NCBI RefSeq assembly: GCF_022539665.2 | Contig: NC_081332.1 | Location: 5,856,303 to 5,920,302 of the forward strand | Direction: 5' to 3' | Origin: Daphnia carinata | Taxonomy: Eukaryota > Arthropoda > Branchiopoda > Diplostraca > Daphniidae | Length of the DNA: 64,000 bases | Part shown: positions 61,799 to 64,000 of the stretch, piece by piece | Layout: each line of letters begins with the position of its first letter | Position numbering within the stretch: position 1 is the first letter of the stretch | Program-made: the position numbers and the translations under genes | The notes under the pieces: generated by a model | Databases searched by the model: none | What the model was told of the DNA's origin: nothing | The model's input: the letters and a program-made list of their open reading frames with translations, nothing else

Positions 61799-64000
61799 AT
61801 GGCCTCGATGGGAGCTTTGGCGTTCGATGAGTTTGGGCGGCCCTTCATTATCATCAAAGACCAAGACAAGCAGAAAAGACTTACCGGTAACGCAGCTATT
61901 AAAGTAAGCCCCTGTTCACCTATTTGAATTTGTATTCTGTGATGTTTGATTTAATTGGTCTCTGTAAAGTAGCATGATGTTTTTGAAAGCAAAAGACTTG
62001 TTCCTGGTCAATTTCCCTATTCATTATAATATCTTAATATTTTATACTTGAGTGATTTCTGTTGCAAACTTTGGCCTATTATTGATCCATACCATTGTCC
62101 TAAGTAACAATTGTCTGGGCAAATAGTAAATGAGTTCCGAGTTATTGATTAATTATGCAGTTTAAATCAATATGAACCTGGAGCATTGGCAAACCTTTTT
62201 ATGTTCTTATTACAGCGGAATTGACATGACAGTAATTGTACTTGTACTTTAGTCTCATATTTTAGCAGCGAGAACAGTTGCGAGCACACTAAGGACATCC
62301 TTGGGACCTAAAGGATTGGACAAACTGATGGTCTCGGCTGATGGTGACATCACAATTACTAATGATGGGGCAACCATTCTGAAAATGATGGATGTGGACC
62401 ATCAGATTGCAAAACTCCTTGTACAGCTGTCCCAGTCTCAGGATGATGAAATTGGTGATGGAACTACTGGTGTAGTAGGTAGGTTCAAATTAAATGTTAT
62501 GTCAGTGCAAGGAAAAATTCTAGAAGTCTTCTAACCTGAGATTCCTAGCCAGACACCATGCAAAATCAATAGTACTAGACATCTTGAAATATTTTCTGCT
62601 TTAGCAGTAAGCCTTGGTGGAAGTACTGACATACAAAATAACTTTTCTATTTTAGTTCTAGCAGGAGCTCTCTTGGAGAAGGCGGAACACTTGCTGGACA
62701 AAGGTGTACATCCTATCCGTATTGCTGATGGATTTGAAATGGCTGCACGTTGTGCAATCCAAAGCCTCGAACGAAGTGCAGAGACTTTTCCATTGGACGT
62801 GAACAATTTGGAGCCACTTATTCAGACGGCGATGACTACACTTGGTTCTAAAATCATTAATAAATGCCATCGACATATGGCCGAAATCGCGGTTAATGCT
62901 GTGTTAGCCGTTGCCGATATGGAAACCCGTGATGTAAACTTTGAATTGATCAAAGTGGAGACCAAAGTCGGTGGTCAACTTGAGGATACCATGTTAGTTA
63001 AAGGTGTCATTGTGGACAAGGATTTCTCTCATCCTCAAATGCCTAAGGTAAGATTCCTGTTCAAGTTGTCTTGCACCTAATAAAACAGGCCATAGTTGAA
63101 ATTGACTTGGGTCTGTATAACAAGCGTGCTATACAATAGTCATCTCGAACCATTGGCCAACTAATACATACGTTTGGTTCACACTGATACAGATGACACA
63201 TTTTTTTATTCTGGTTTCTTTAATTGAATCATTTATTTTTTTTAGGTTTTGAAGAATGTGAAAATTGCCATCCTTACCTGTCCGTTCGAACCCCCAAAAC
63301 CCAAGACCAAGCATAAGTTGGATGTCACCTCGGTTGAAGACTACAAAAATTTGAGAAAGTACGAGCACGAGAAATTCGAAGAAATGGTCAAGCAGGTAAT
63401 TAAAATTTATACCTAAATCAAAAAGCAAACTGGATTTTATCGCTTCTACCGTTGTCTGATAGGTGAAAGACTCTGGGGCTGGTTTAGCTATTTGCCAGTG
63501 GGGTTTCGATGACGAAGCAAACCACATGCTTCTTCAGCGTGAACTCCCTGCCGTCCGTTGGGTTGGAGGACCCGAAATTGAGTTGATTGCGATTGCCACT
63601 GGAGGGCGTATCGTTCCTCGATTCGAAGAACTCACCCCAGACAAGCTTGGCTATGCTGGAATTGTTAAAGAATTATGTTTTGGAACGACAAAGGATCGCA
63701 TGCTGGTCATTGAAGAATGCACCAACTCCAAGGCCGTTACCATTTTTATCCGTGGTGGCAACAAGATGGTAACTCCTATTCATTGCTTCCAACAGGGCAA
63801 GGAAAAATTCTAAGAGTCTTGACCCCTGAGATTCTTAGCCAGACACCATGCAAAATTAAAAGTACAAGACACAATTTTATAGTTTCGTTGCTTGTCAGCG
63901 ATTCGCAGTGGTGGAAGTGCTTACATTTTTATAGTTAATTAGATTTTCTGAAATGCTCTATCTATTTAGATTGTCGAAGAAGCCAAGCGTAGTATTCATG
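61799..64000 (+). CDS. CCT5: T-complex protein 1 subunit epsilon (CCT/TRiC chaperonin), 5' part
   Basis: Exons in the window: 61799-61903, 62253-62478, 62656-63047, 63246-63395, 63463-63768 and 63970 onward; the gene runs off the window end after [10 protein letters not shown]. The start is [20 protein letters not shown]. Motifs: [20 protein letters not shown] and [20 protein letters not shown], then the catalytic [20 protein letters not shown] (GDGTT nucleotide-binding loop), [19 protein letters not shown], and [20 protein letters not shown] of the apical domain. Epsilon identity follows from [20 protein letters not shown] and [10 protein letters not shown]. It folds actin, tubulin and others in the cytosol. 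Introns 2 and 5 share a related sequence block (see findings). Confidence 0.95.
62508..62580 (+). repeat. Intronic block shared with CCT5 intron 5, copy 1
   Basis: A segment in CCT5 intron 2 containing GAGATTCCTAGCCAGACACC that closely matches 63799-63873 in intron 5, same orientation, roughly 90 percent identical by eye over about 75 bp, with weaker similarity beyond (GGTGGAAGT near both 3' parts). Confidence 0.7.
63799..63873 (+). repeat. Intronic block shared with CCT5 intron 2, copy 2
   Basis: Counterpart of 62508-62580 in CCT5 intron 5; contains GAGATTCTTAGCCAGACACC. The match does not include the splice sites themselves. Confidence 0.7.

Overview
This window looks like nuclear DNA from an arthropod, most likely a branchiopod crustacean close to Daphnia. 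The evidence is indirect: compact genes with many very short introns (mostly about 55-90 nt with GT-AG borders), both strands densely used, animal-type single-copy genes, and A/T-rich intergenic DNA crowded with microsatellites. The species call is inference. The gene families are read from recognisable motifs in the spliced translations.

Layout. (1) 1-15.35 kb has no supportable gene; it is a microsatellite and homopolymer desert. (2) 15.46-16.69 kb (+) holds THOC3, a THO/TREX mRNA-export subunit. (3) 18.2-26.6 kb is a giant imperfect inverted repeat (arms about 4.1 and 3.5 kb, loop about 0.7 kb). Each arm carries a broken copy of a spliced coiled-coil gene and a hairpin-rich block of about 350 bp. 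The loop holds three tRNA-like sequences. (4) 27.1-30.5 kb (-) holds two tandem CRAL-TRIO lipid-transfer genes with an unassigned membrane-protein-like ORF between them. (5) 32.66-34.59 kb (+) holds GPHR/GPR89, convergent with GCN5/PCAF (KAT2; -, 34.76-37.90 kb). KAT2 is head-to-head with the histone-fold protein CENP-S/MHF1 (+, 38.39-38.97 kb). (6) A zyxin/LPP-type LIM protein (-, 39.33-42.90 kb) is head-to-head with a ceramide-1-phosphate transfer protein (CPTP; +, 43.53-44.36 kb), which converges on NDUFB5 of complex I (-, 44.66-45.50 kb). (7) A syntaxin-1-like SNARE (-, 45.71-47.27 kb) is followed by two paralogous 3CxxC zinc-finger genes (-, 47.75-50.11 and 51.34-52.47 kb). (8) After a quiet stretch come ARL5 (-, 56.20-57.10 kb), UFL1 (-, 58.27-61.46 kb) and, divergent from UFL1, the 5' part of CCT5 (+, 61.80 kb to the window end).

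The named genes are mostly unrelated housekeeping genes in compact divergent and convergent arrangements; there is no operon-like logic. CENP-S/KAT2 (chromatin), zyxin/CPTP and UFL1/CCT5 (proteostasis) share short intergenic promoter regions of about 340-620 bp. The most unusual parts are the foldback-like inverted repeat, the alternative 5' exons of the first 3CxxC gene, and a shared sequence block in two introns of CCT5. Exon boundaries were worked out by hand from reading frame, GT-AG sites and family resemblance; no search was run.
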